A DNA stretch of 64,000 nt from Rosa chinensis. Taxonomy: Eukaryota > Streptophyta > Magnoliopsida > Rosales > Rosaceae. The translations under genes were made by a program, and so were the position numbers. Shown piece by piece: positions 55,924 to 64,000 of this stretch. The number at the start of each line of letters is the position of its first letter. The stretch's first letter is position 1. A model generated the notes under the pieces. The model saw nothing but the letters and a program-made list of their open reading frames with translations. It made no database searches and was not told where the DNA came from. Location of the stretch: assembly GCF_002994745.2 (NCBI RefSeq), contig NC_037090.1, positions 37,133,001 to 37,197,000 on the forward strand, given 5' to 3'.

Positions 55924-58900
55924 TGTTGAGAGAAAATCTGCACACAGTAAGCGTAAATGTCACCCAACATAATTTCACTCGTATTCATTTAGTGAATAGA
56001 GTTTTTATTATTTTGGGTTCGACCCATTCAAGACAGAATGTGTCTCTTAATTACAATCCCTTGTTACAGGGAAACACCCTTTGATTCCATTTATGAAGAA
56101 ACCAATTGATGGGATGTGTGTTTGTTTGTTTTTGCGGCTGCACCCGGATATTTGAATGGGTTGCCTACGTACCCTTGGAGAGGGATCAAGCCACTCGTAG
56201 TTCAAGAGTTCCAATGAGTGGATGACTCATTGGAGGCTTTTGATTTTGGAATTAGAGTAGTGTTTGGGACGAATTTGGTTTAAGTGGACCAGGGATTCGA
56301 TTTTGTGTTTAGGACGCGGTTGCATCTAGATAGATTTGGTTCTAGATTGCCTACATACCCTTTGCGGGATCAAACCACATGTAGTTCCGGCTTTTGAGAT
56401 TTAAATGAGTAGATGACCCATTTATTTTGGATTTGTGTTTGAGAGATTTGAAAGGTTTAGAGCCTTTGAATGATTTGATTTTCTGGTGCTGGGAGAATTT
56501 GACTAGAGTCAGTGATTCATTTGGGACTGGCTGAATTTGACTGGTGGAGTCAGGGATTCTGCTTGGAGTTGCGGTTGCATCTAGTGGGTCGCTAGACTGC
56601 CTACATACCCTGTGAAGGGATCAAACCACTGTAGTTCATCAGAATTGGTATTTCGGTTTTGTACCGATTTTTATTCAACGAGTGTGAATTTTGAACTCAT
56701 CGAGAACATATTTTGGTGGACACCCGATTTTAGTAGAGCGTCCACTGATTTGATTTGGGAGCTTTTAACAGGCCTTGAGACTTGAAACGGGATTTGGGCT
56801 GCTTTGAAGTTTATTGAGCGTGATAATGGTTTGAAGTAGGCTCTGTAGTGCACCGAAAAGATTGCAAGGCATAGAGTGATATGGACACCCATTAATTTTA
56901 CATATGCACCCAACTTGAGCCCAATTTTCGTCTTCGACAAATAGAAACTCAAAGACCCGCAGTAGACTTCCATTGGAATTGCACGAGTACGGCACCGCTT
57001 CAATTAGCCCTTTTATTTTTATTTTTTATTCATGCCACCGATTCAATTGCATAATTTATCTCTTTTTCAAAGACCTGGACAGTAGCTTTCTGTCATCTTG
57101 CCATTTGATCCCCATTTCAGAATAAAGCTACAACAGCACCATGGTTTGATAATTATGCATTTTGTCTTCAAGTGTAATGGAAGACGTGATCATCACTTTG
57201 GCATGGTCTTTCTTTACTCTTCTTGTATTACTAAACCATTATCCCACCGCTTTATGGTCACAAAGCTTAATTAAACAATTAAACTTTTGACCTTTCAAAG
57301 CCTCTCTTATTTTCAAAGCAGTTTTGCAACAACTTTAGACAAGGCCATGAAACTTTTGACTAGGCGTGCTGATCAATTTCCCACTGCCAAGCTTTTCTTC
57401 TTTTTCTATGTCGGCACCTCATCAAGCTTTTTTTCTTTCTTGTCGGCTACCGTGAATGTTTAGATATTAGCACATGTAATTGGAACTCCTCTTCAATATG
57501 CAGTGTCACCACCGGTTCATTCTTTCTTTATTTTGCAGTTACCAGTGAGTGAACTGGTGCTTTGGGAAGGGAACAAGAATCCAGGAAAAGCTGTTTGGTT
57601 GCAGTGGCGTGGTGCAGGTACGTCAAGGGCCTTGGCAAAGCTCCAGTAGTGGCACATCCGAAAGGAGAGGTGCGGGCTTCGTCAGCAGCAATAGTAATTT
57701 GCACCAGAAACAATTATGTTTGTAATCAAGTGTGTCTTCTTTTCCCCGTCATCAGCTTGTGTTCATTTGACAGAGCCTCTGTATGTGGTGTAGGTGCGAG
57801 TGCAGAAGAGGTTTGATGGAGCTTGTCTTCGTTAAAGCTCCGTTGACACTCTGTTTGCTGCTGCAAAGCCCTTGTTGGTACTCAACAAGGCTTAGAAAAT
57901 TCCACCGGATTGGTCATACACCCGTTGATACACATGTATCGTAAACGAGATTGCGACCGCTCCGGGGACCTCCATAGCTCCATGGTGACACAGGTATAAG
58001 AGACGTTGCATTTATTTGCTAGGAGAGCACCATCATTTGCTGAAGCAGCAACCCTTCACTAGGAGAGCACCATCATTTGTTGACATAGTGGTCCTTCACC
58101 AGGAGAGCACCTCATGGGGATGGTGTTGTGGTTCTGATGCGTGCCAGAGAGACTATTGTGGGCAGCAGCTTGACTTCTCCGTGATTGCCGATGTGGTAAT
58201 CGCCTTGGTCACCGGCAGGAGATTATGAGGACGGAAGCAACATAAATACTCCAGAGAGATTTTTGGCCTTGCTTCATGGATCTTAGCACTTGACAATGTC
58301 TGCACCATGAAAGGAAAAGTTCAGTAATTTCAGGTGATAATCATTATATACCTGTGACTTGTGGAGCTTCTTCTACTGAAATGTGGTCTTCCGTCCGTGG
58401 CTTCTCTTGGAAAGTTTTAAGGATGGAATGCTGTAGGACTCCGGTCTCGTGTGAACTCTTTGATTTGTTCTCCTCTTTCTTGTGTGCTTCCGTGCTGCTG
58501 GCTTTTGCTTTTTAATGTTGCAGAGCTTTCACTTCTTTTTTTTTTGTTCTGCTCTCTAGCCTCCTTCTCCTTTGATGTAGAGAATGTGCCTCTTTATAGG
58601 CAACACCGGATCAGCTGAGATTAGAATTGTTATCAATTCAAATTCAAATTTCGGTTATAATCGCATCCGTGAATTTGAATTGAAATGATATTTGCAGCAA
58701 CCAACTTCCACGTTTGAAGCCTCTGGTGGGTTTTGTTAATTCAAACCTCATTTTCCTTGACCAGATCTTTCGTCTGTAGGAGGTGAAGAGTATCTAAAAC
58801 TCTTGTTTTGAAATTTGAATTCCACGTGAAGCATGAGAAATCTGATTGCCTGAAGTAACTAGGGAACTAATATCACTATTTTGCATGTATTTGAAACTGC

Positions 58901-59157
58901 ATATTAATTCCCGTAGGGCTGATCACCTTATAGATAATCCAAGGCTTTTTTTTTTTTGAAACTTTTAAATCACTTAATCACTTTTGAATTGCATGGTCAG
59001 TAAGTCGATATAGCTTGTGGTCTTTTTTTCTAACGACGCAGCAATTTTTTTTGTTGTTGTTTTCTTTAGGAGTTTTGTACTTCCTTTTGGATAAACACCA
59101 TGCCTTCTAGATGAGATACCTTCGAGGAGAAAAAGTCTGAATATTTATACTTCAACA
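55924..59157 (-). repeat. 3' LTR of element F (left copy)
   Basis: Plus-strand edges TGTTGAGAG (55924) and TACTTCAACA (59157), the latter followed by a pyrimidine run GTTGCCCCCTC that is the polypurine tract on minus. TATAAAG on minus at 58593-58599. The 3234-bp length is set by these ends; 55924-57942 is proven by the second copy. Three copies of the pseudoknot module lie at 56136-56637. Confidence 0.85.
56136..56637 (-). other. Three pseudoknot modules in the element F LTR
   Basis: Copies at 56136-56203, 56318-56387 and 56573-56637 (repeated at 62194-62261, 62376-62445, 62631-62695). In plus notation: GGYT, side hairpin, CTACR, CCC/GGG hairpin, ARCC, YGTAG, TTC. Pairs seen: GGCT/AGCC with CTACG/CGTAG; GGTT/AACC with CTACA/TGTAG; GGTT/AACC with CTACA/TGTAG. 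The side hairpin is GCACCC/GGGTTGC in the first and GCATCTAG/CTAGA-TGC in the others. Orders of the two helices interleave, so they form a pseudoknot. Confidence 0.72.
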
Positions 59158-59349
59158 GTTGCCCCCTCAAGCGTCGTGCGTGGAATAGCTTTGCGCGTAC
59201 GGGGCTTGACAACTTTTCAAATGGAATCATTATTTTCACCATTTGTAGTTTACATTCGTTCAATGAGTTATTCAGAGGTGCAAGGCTTTGTGCCATTTGA
59301 TCGTACCTCGTCTGTGAATTGGAAGATCTTGTGATCTTGAGGATTTTGT

Positions 59350-59921
59350 GGCTGGATCTAGAATTTGAGACTAGAGCCTACGTCCCCATTTAAGGCATCA
59401 AGCCTTACGTAGTTCCCACGGATTGCACCTCACCAGGATTTTTCTCGAGGAGGTTTCCTCTCACTCGAATCTTTCTTGAAGAGCTTTCTCCTTACTTACA
59501 TCAAACTCGAGGAGATTTCTACTCACTCGGATCTTTATCGAGGATATTCCTTCTCATTTAAATTGACTTCGAGAAGATTTCCCCTCACTCAGATTTGTTT
59601 CGAGGAGATTTCTCCTCACTTGAATCGTCTTGGAGAAGATTTCTCCTCACTTGGATTTCCCTCGAGAAGATTTCTCCTCAAAGAGTTTCTTTGACTTGTA
59701 ATCCTTCCAGGAGCTTTATTGACAATCTACATCCTTTCGTCCTATGCACATGTTAATTAGGCTTTCATGCTTGGTCAGCAAAAACCCACTGCTTATCAGA
59801 TTTTCTCTTTCTTCCTGATTGATTCAAGAATGGAGATATATTTTTGATTGAGTGGCTGCATCTAGTTTTTGAAGCTAGACTGCCTACGTACCCCTTTTGA
59901 GGGATCAAGCCGTCGTAGTTC
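59350..59921 (-). other. Two pseudoknot modules in the element F interior
   Basis: Copies at 59350-59415 (GGCT/AGCC; CTACGT/ACGTAG) and 59854-59921 (GGCT/AGCC; CTACG/CGTAG), both with a CTAG/CTAG side hairpin of different loop. They lie between the gag stop and the polypurine tract, that is in the 3' untranslated part of the genomic RNA. Confidence 0.7.
59440..59700 (-). repeat. Imperfect minisatellite in the element F interior
   Basis: About eight units of roughly 33 bases, each like CGAGGAGATTTCTCCTCACT followed by an ATC/TTT spacer. Each unit contains GAGGAGA/TCTCCTC and so can fold on itself. It separates the two internal pseudoknot modules. Confidence 0.8.
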
Positions 59922-60047
59922 TAGGGATTTGTGCTCTAACTTTTGCCTGGACCGCCCTTTCGGGTTTTCAATCCAGCGAGTTTTTTTTTTTTTTTTTTTT
60001 TGTAGCACCTTTTGAGAGACAAATAAGATTGCAGACAAACTTCAATT

Positions 60048-61883
60048 TTACTCTGCTGACGATGTCTCCACCTCAATTTCCTTGTTGTTGACCATTTCTT
60101 GGATTATGTTCTTCAGAACGAAACAGTCCTTTGTTGGATGACTTACAATTCGATGGTACTGGCAATATCTGGGGTCATCGGTCTTGTTGACTTCACTCTG
60201 TCGTTTTGGTTTAGGGAGCTTGATAGATTGTGCTTCGTTGAGCTCACTGAAAATCAGTTCGACGTCGTCATCATTGAAAGAGTATTTGACTTCTTTTCTT
60301 TCTTTGAGAGTGAGCTTTCTAGACCCTTCTTTTCCTTTGCATTTGTTCGACTTGGTGTCAGTTTCGACAAAGGTTGCCAGTGACTCATCTGTATTGTCAA
60401 CTCTATGGTCTTTAAAGGATGCCCTCTGTGTCATAATCTTCTTACGGGCGACTTGTCTTTCGACATTGCTAGCTTTTGAGACTAGTGCTTCGAATGTTTG
60501 AGGTTCTGCGGTGCTGACAAAAGTTGCTATCTGTGGTAAGAGATTGTTTGAGCACATTTGTACTGCTGATAGCTCTGTTAATTTTTCCGAGCATTGGAGG
60601 TTTAAGCTCCTCCATCTGGAAATGAATTCATTGGTGCTTTCATCAGACTCTTGTTTAGTGTCAGCCAAGTTGATAATTGAGACTTTCTTTTTGGAGCTGA
60701 CAAATTGTGCCAGAAATGCTCTTTGCATATCGTCCCATGTGAGGATAGAACCTGGTTGTAGTTGACTGTACCAAGTAAAAGCTGCTCCTTTGAGGGACTG
60801 AACAAACTGCCTTACTAGCAATGCATCTGATTGTGATGTTTCCCCGCAGGCTGAGAAGAAATGAGCCAAATGTTCATGTGGAGAGCCATCTACTCCATCG
60901 AACTTGTCAAAAGTTGGCCTCTGATAGCCCTTAGGGAATGGTAATGCATCATAATGAGCAGGGTAGGGTTTCAAGTACCCAGAGAACTGTGGGTTTGAGG
61001 ACTTGTATACTTCTCGGATTCCTTCTGCAATTAGTGTCTTTATGTCTTCAAGACTTGTGATTGCGGATCCATGTCCTCCTATTTTCTTTTCACAATCACT
61101 TTTTTCATGATTTTTGTGATTGCCAATGTTAGCCATAGCGGTTAATTGAGAAGTCAATGCTGCTATTTGAGCATCTTTTTTAGCTAGCATCGTCTTCATT
61201 TCTTCTAGCTGCTCTTCTATTGTTGATGCATTCGTGACCATAACTGACATGGTCTCAGGCTTTGTGTCGTTATGTGTCTCCAATATTGCTCGAGTATTTT
61301 GACTAACAACAGGGACCATATATGGTCTTGATTCTACTAGAAAGTTCGGGAATGCCCCCTGCGGTACATTAGCTCGAAGTGCCCCCACTGGTACATGAGA
61401 TGGGAGTCTCATTGCTCGTTGCTTGGACTTGCCAATTGTAAAAGTTGTTTTATTGACCACTGATTGACGTTGACGATGGTGTACATTAACAACTTTATCC
61501 TCTTGATCAGATGACTTGTCAGAGGTTGAAGTGAACTTGACTATCTGAAGTTCGGAAGCTGTATTAGCTATCAGTGATTGCAGATGTACTTGTTGTAGGG
61601 ACTTGAGGGACCGGGCTTCGGGCCTTGTTGGAACCTCATGTGGTGTGACGACCAACCTGATTGGAATAGAACCAATCATTATCTGAGTACTGACGGGGGC
61701 ATGGTTAGCATTGAACGTAGTGGTCTTGATGACTCTGACATCATGGATGAGCTTCTGAACATTGCTTGTCAGTGGAGCTTGATCAACGGAGAATGAAACA
61801 TGATGTTCAGGTCGTGTTGCTTGTCCAGTCTTCGACTCAATAGCTTTGAGCTCCTGGAAGTAAATAGTCACTTGTGGTGCCAT
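60048..61883 (-). CDS. Gag polyprotein of element F
   Basis: I choose Met at 61883 (MAPQVTIYFQELKAIE); an in-frame Met at 61913 exists upstream. About 611 codons, no stop. Residues 1-215 are basic and Ser/Thr-rich. Residues about 220-255 look like a coiled coil (IEEQLEEMKTMLAKKDAQIA). The gypsy retrotransposon gag domain follows at about 320-430: LVRQFVQSLKGAAFTWYSQL, WDDMQRAFLAQFVSSKKKVS, ESTNEFISRWRSLNLQC. Near the C-terminus CQYHRIVSHPTKDC is a CxxH-x5-H-x4-C variant of the zinc knuckle. It should form particles and bind RNA. Open frame plus identical LTRs suggest it is expressible now; an autonomous gypsy relative must supply pol. Confidence 0.9.
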   Translation of the reverse strand: MAPQVTIYFQELKAIESKTGQATRPEHHVSFSVDQAPLTSNVQKLIHDVRVIKTTTFNANHAPVSTQIMIGSIPIRLVVTPHEVPTRPEARSLKSLQQVHLQSLIANTASELQIVKFTSTSDKSSDQEDKVVNVHHRQRQSVVNKTTFTIGKSKQRAMRLPSHVPVGALRANVPQGAFPNFLVESRPYMVPVVSQNTRAILETHNDTKPETMSVMVTNASTIEEQLEEMKTMLAKKDAQIAALTSQLTAMANIGNHKNHEKSDCEKKIGGHGSAITSLEDIKTLIAEGIREVYKSSNPQFSGYLKPYPAHYDALPFPKGYQRPTFDKFDGVDGSPHEHLAHFFSACGETSQSDALLVRQFVQSLKGAAFTWYSQLQPGSILTWDDMQRAFLAQFVSSKKKVSIINLADTKQESDESTNEFISRWRSLNLQCSEKLTELSAVQMCSNNLLPQIATFVSTAEPQTFEALVSKASNVERQVARKKIMTQRASFKDHRVDNTDESLATFVETDTKSNKCKGKEGSRKLTLKERKEVKYSFNDDDVELIFSELNEAQSIKLPKPKRQSEVNKTDDPRYCQYHRIVSHPTKDCFVLKNIIQEMVNNKEIEVETSSAE

Positions 61884-61956
61884 CTTGTATCCCCTGAGGC
61901 AAACAAGTAACAAATATGATTAGTTATATCATAAATGGAGATGAAAAGGAGAATGG

Positions 61957-61976
61957 GTCCCACCGGGCGTGCCAAA
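61957..61976 (-). other. Primer binding site of element F
   Basis: On minus, TTTGGCACGCCCGGTGGGAC starts five bases after the 5' LTR end. It differs by one base from the site of element D (6241-6260), so both elements are primed by the same or a closely similar tRNA. Confidence 0.78.
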
Positions 61977-61981
61977 AATTA

Positions 61982-64000
61982 TGTTGAGAGAAAATCTGCA
62001 CACAGTAAGCGTAAATGTCACCCAACATAATTTCACTCGTATTCATTTAGTGAATAGAGTTTTTATTATTTTGGGTTCGACCCATTCAAGACAGAATGTG
62101 TCTCTTAATTACAATCCCTTGTTACAGGGAAACACCCTTTGATTCCATTTATGAAGAAACCAATTGATGGGATGTGTGTTTGTTTGTTTTTGCGGCTGCA
62201 CCCGGATATTTGAATGGGTTGCCTACGTACCCTTGGAGAGGGATCAAGCCACTCGTAGTTCAAGAGTTCCAATGAGTGGATGACTCATTGGAGGCTTTTG
62301 ATTTTGGAATTAGAGTAGTGTTTGGGACGAATTTGGTTTAAGTGGACCAGGGATTCGATTTTGTGTTTAGGACGCGGTTGCATCTAGATAGATTTGGTTC
62401 TAGATTGCCTACATACCCTTTGCGGGATCAAACCACATGTAGTTCCGGCTTTTGAGATTTAAATGAGTAGATGACCCATTTATTTTGGATTTGTGTTTGA
62501 GAGATTTGAAAGGTTTAGAGCCTTTGAATGATTTGATTTTCTGGTGCTGGGAGAATTTGACTAGAGTCAGTGATTCATTTGGGACTGGCTGAATTTGACT
62601 GGTGGAGTCAGGGATTCTGCTTGGAGTTGCGGTTGCATCTAGTGGGTCGCTAGACTGCCTACATACCCTGTGAAGGGATCAAACCACTGTAGTTCATCAG
62701 AATTGGTATTTCGGTTTTGTACCGATTTTTATTCAACGAGTGTGAATTTTGAACTCATCGAGAACATATTTTGGTGGACACCCGATTTTAGTAGAGCGTC
62801 CACTGATTTGATTTGGGAGCTTTTAACAGGCCTTGAGACTTGAAACGGGATTTGGGCTGCTTTGAAGTTTATTGAGCGTGATAATGGTTTGAAGTAGGCT
62901 CTGTAGTGCACCGAAAAGATTGCAAGGCATAGAGTGATATGGACACCCATTAATTTTACATATGCACCCAACTTGAGCCCAATTTTCGTCTTCGACAAAT
63001 AGAAACTCAAAGACCCGCAGTAGACTTCCATTGGAATTGCACGAGTACGGCACCGCTTCAATTAGCCCTTTTATTTTTATTTTTTATTCATGCCACCGAT
63101 TCAATTGCATAATTTATCTCTTTTTCAAAGACCTGGACAGTAGCTTTCTGTCATCTTGCCATTTGATCCCCATTTCAGAATAAAGCTACAACAGCACCAT
63201 GGTTTGATAATTATGCATTTTGTCTTCAAGTGTAATGGAAGACGTGATCATCACTTTGGCATGGTCTTTCTTTACTCTTCTTGTATTACTAAACCATTAT
63301 CCCACCGCTTTATGGTCACAAAGCTTAATTAAACAATTAAACTTTTGACCTTTCAAAGCCTCTCTTATTTTCAAAGCAGTTTTGCAACAACTTTAGACAA
63401 GGCCATGAAACTTTTGACTAGGCGTGCTGATCAATTTCCCACTGCCAAGCTTTTCTTCTTTTTCTATGTCGGCACCTCATCAAGCTTTTTTTCTTTCTTG
63501 TCGGCTACCGTGAATGTTTAGATATTAGCACATGTAATTGGAACTCCTCTTCAATATGCAGTGTCACCACCGGTTCATTCTTTCTTTATTTTGCAGTTAC
63601 CAGTGAGTGAACTGGTGCTTTGGGAAGGGAACAAGAATCCAGGAAAAGCTGTTTGGTTGCAGTGGCGTGGTGCAGGTACGTCAAGGGCCTTGGCAAAGCT
63701 CCAGTAGTGGCACATCCGAAAGGAGAGGTGCGGGCTTCGTCAGCAGCAATAGTAATTTGCACCAGAAACAATTATGTTTGTAATCAAGTGTGTCTTCTTT
63801 TCCCCGTCATCAGCTTGTGTTCATTTGACAGAGCCTCTGTATGTGGTGTAGGTGCGAGTGCAGAAGAGGTTTGATGGAGCTTGTCTTCGTTAAAGCTCCG
63901 TTGACACTCTGTTTGCTGCTGCAAAGCCCTTGTTGGTACTCAACAAGGCTTAGAAAATTCCACCGGATTGGTCATACACCCGTTGATACACATGTATCGT
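61982..64000 (-). repeat. 5' LTR of element F (right copy, cut by window end)
   Basis: Matches 55924-57942 base for base in all lines compared, including identical short open frames. The remaining 1.2 kb would lie beyond 64000. Confidence 0.93.

Larger units (their letters stand above)
55924..64000 (-). mobile_element. Gag-only LTR retrotransposon F (TR-GAG type)
   Basis: Left LTR 55924-59157 and right LTR 61982 to beyond the window are offset by 6058 bases and look identical wherever I compared them. The interior (59158-61981, 2.8 kb) has a primer site, one gag gene and no pol, which fits the described TR-GAG class of plant non-autonomous retrotransposons. It sits in the pre-integrase of copia C; the left flank is GTCTA, the right flank is outside. 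Near-identical LTRs imply a very recent insertion. Confidence 0.9.

Noticed and set aside
56016..56030. GGGTTCGACCC in the F LTR as a pol III B box or tRNA remnant
   Set aside because: No matching A box or cloverleaf found; also present in the solo LTR as ordinary LTR sequence.
57562..57816. Short frames repeated in both F LTRs (also 63620-63874) as conserved genes
   Set aside because: They are identical only because the LTRs are; no motif, and similar frames occur on the other strand.
1..64000. Endogenous pararetrovirus or CRISPR array
   Set aside because: No movement-protein or pararetroviral coat motifs, and repeats lack regular spacer structure; this is plant transposon DNA.

Overview
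The window is nuclear DNA of a flowering plant, very probably a eudicot (possibly Rosaceae, which the sequence alone does not prove). It is AT-rich, with Ty1/copia and Ty3/gypsy-type LTR retrotransposons, CACTA, Mutator-like (MULE) and PIF/Harbinger DNA transposons, and captured fragments of plant genes. I see no intact host gene, rRNA, tRNA or CRISPR array. It is a nested repeat landscape, and most protein-coding sequence is broken transposon code.

Layout. 1-4308: copia element A (minus; 5' LTR, gag, protease, integrase; the rest lies outside the window), inserted in CACTA-1, whose other end is at 15001. 4973-13815: pol-less LTR element D with an Asn/Tyr/Gly-rich protein, perfect GAAGT target duplication, and a 2.7-kb solo LTR nested inside (9428-12103, TSD TCTAT). 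15002-19110: an old gypsy-type LTR piece split by a 2.8-kb solo LTR (15215-18013) of the same family as element F. 19492-25731: CACTA-2, which carries five exons of a tRNA dimethylallyltransferase gene (IPT9 type), another unidentified coding fragment and a Tourist-like MITE. 27664-35173: copia B, complete between LTRs (TSD AAAAT) but decayed, with a Pack-MULE-like element inside (32058-33436). 37492-47383: a probable gypsy-type solo LTR split by a gag-only copia element E (37811-41163, TSD TGCAC), which contains an antisense fragment of UDP-apiose/xylose synthase (AXS), and by a MULE (42667-46039). 48229-51959: PIF/Harbinger element with both its genes. 51960-55923: copia C (RNase H, RT, integrase). 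55924 to the window end: gag-only element F (TR-GAG type) with 3.2-kb LTRs that look identical.

The most interesting signals are probable RNA structures. A roughly 68-nt module recurs eight times in the F family (eleven counting the second LTR). It can form a pseudoknot in which two different helices change in compensating pairs and a side hairpin is wholly replaced by another that still pairs. The leader of copia A and B has three consecutive 17-nt hairpins with one loop sequence and compensating stems. The solo LTR of the F family holds a further array of long hairpins. Three different pol-less elements (D, E, F) and three elements holding captured or probably captured host sequence lie within 64 kb, so the locus shows non-autonomous elements moving gene pieces.

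All boundaries were read by eye. Target duplications and terminal repeats were checked base by base; family assignments rest on recognised protein motifs.
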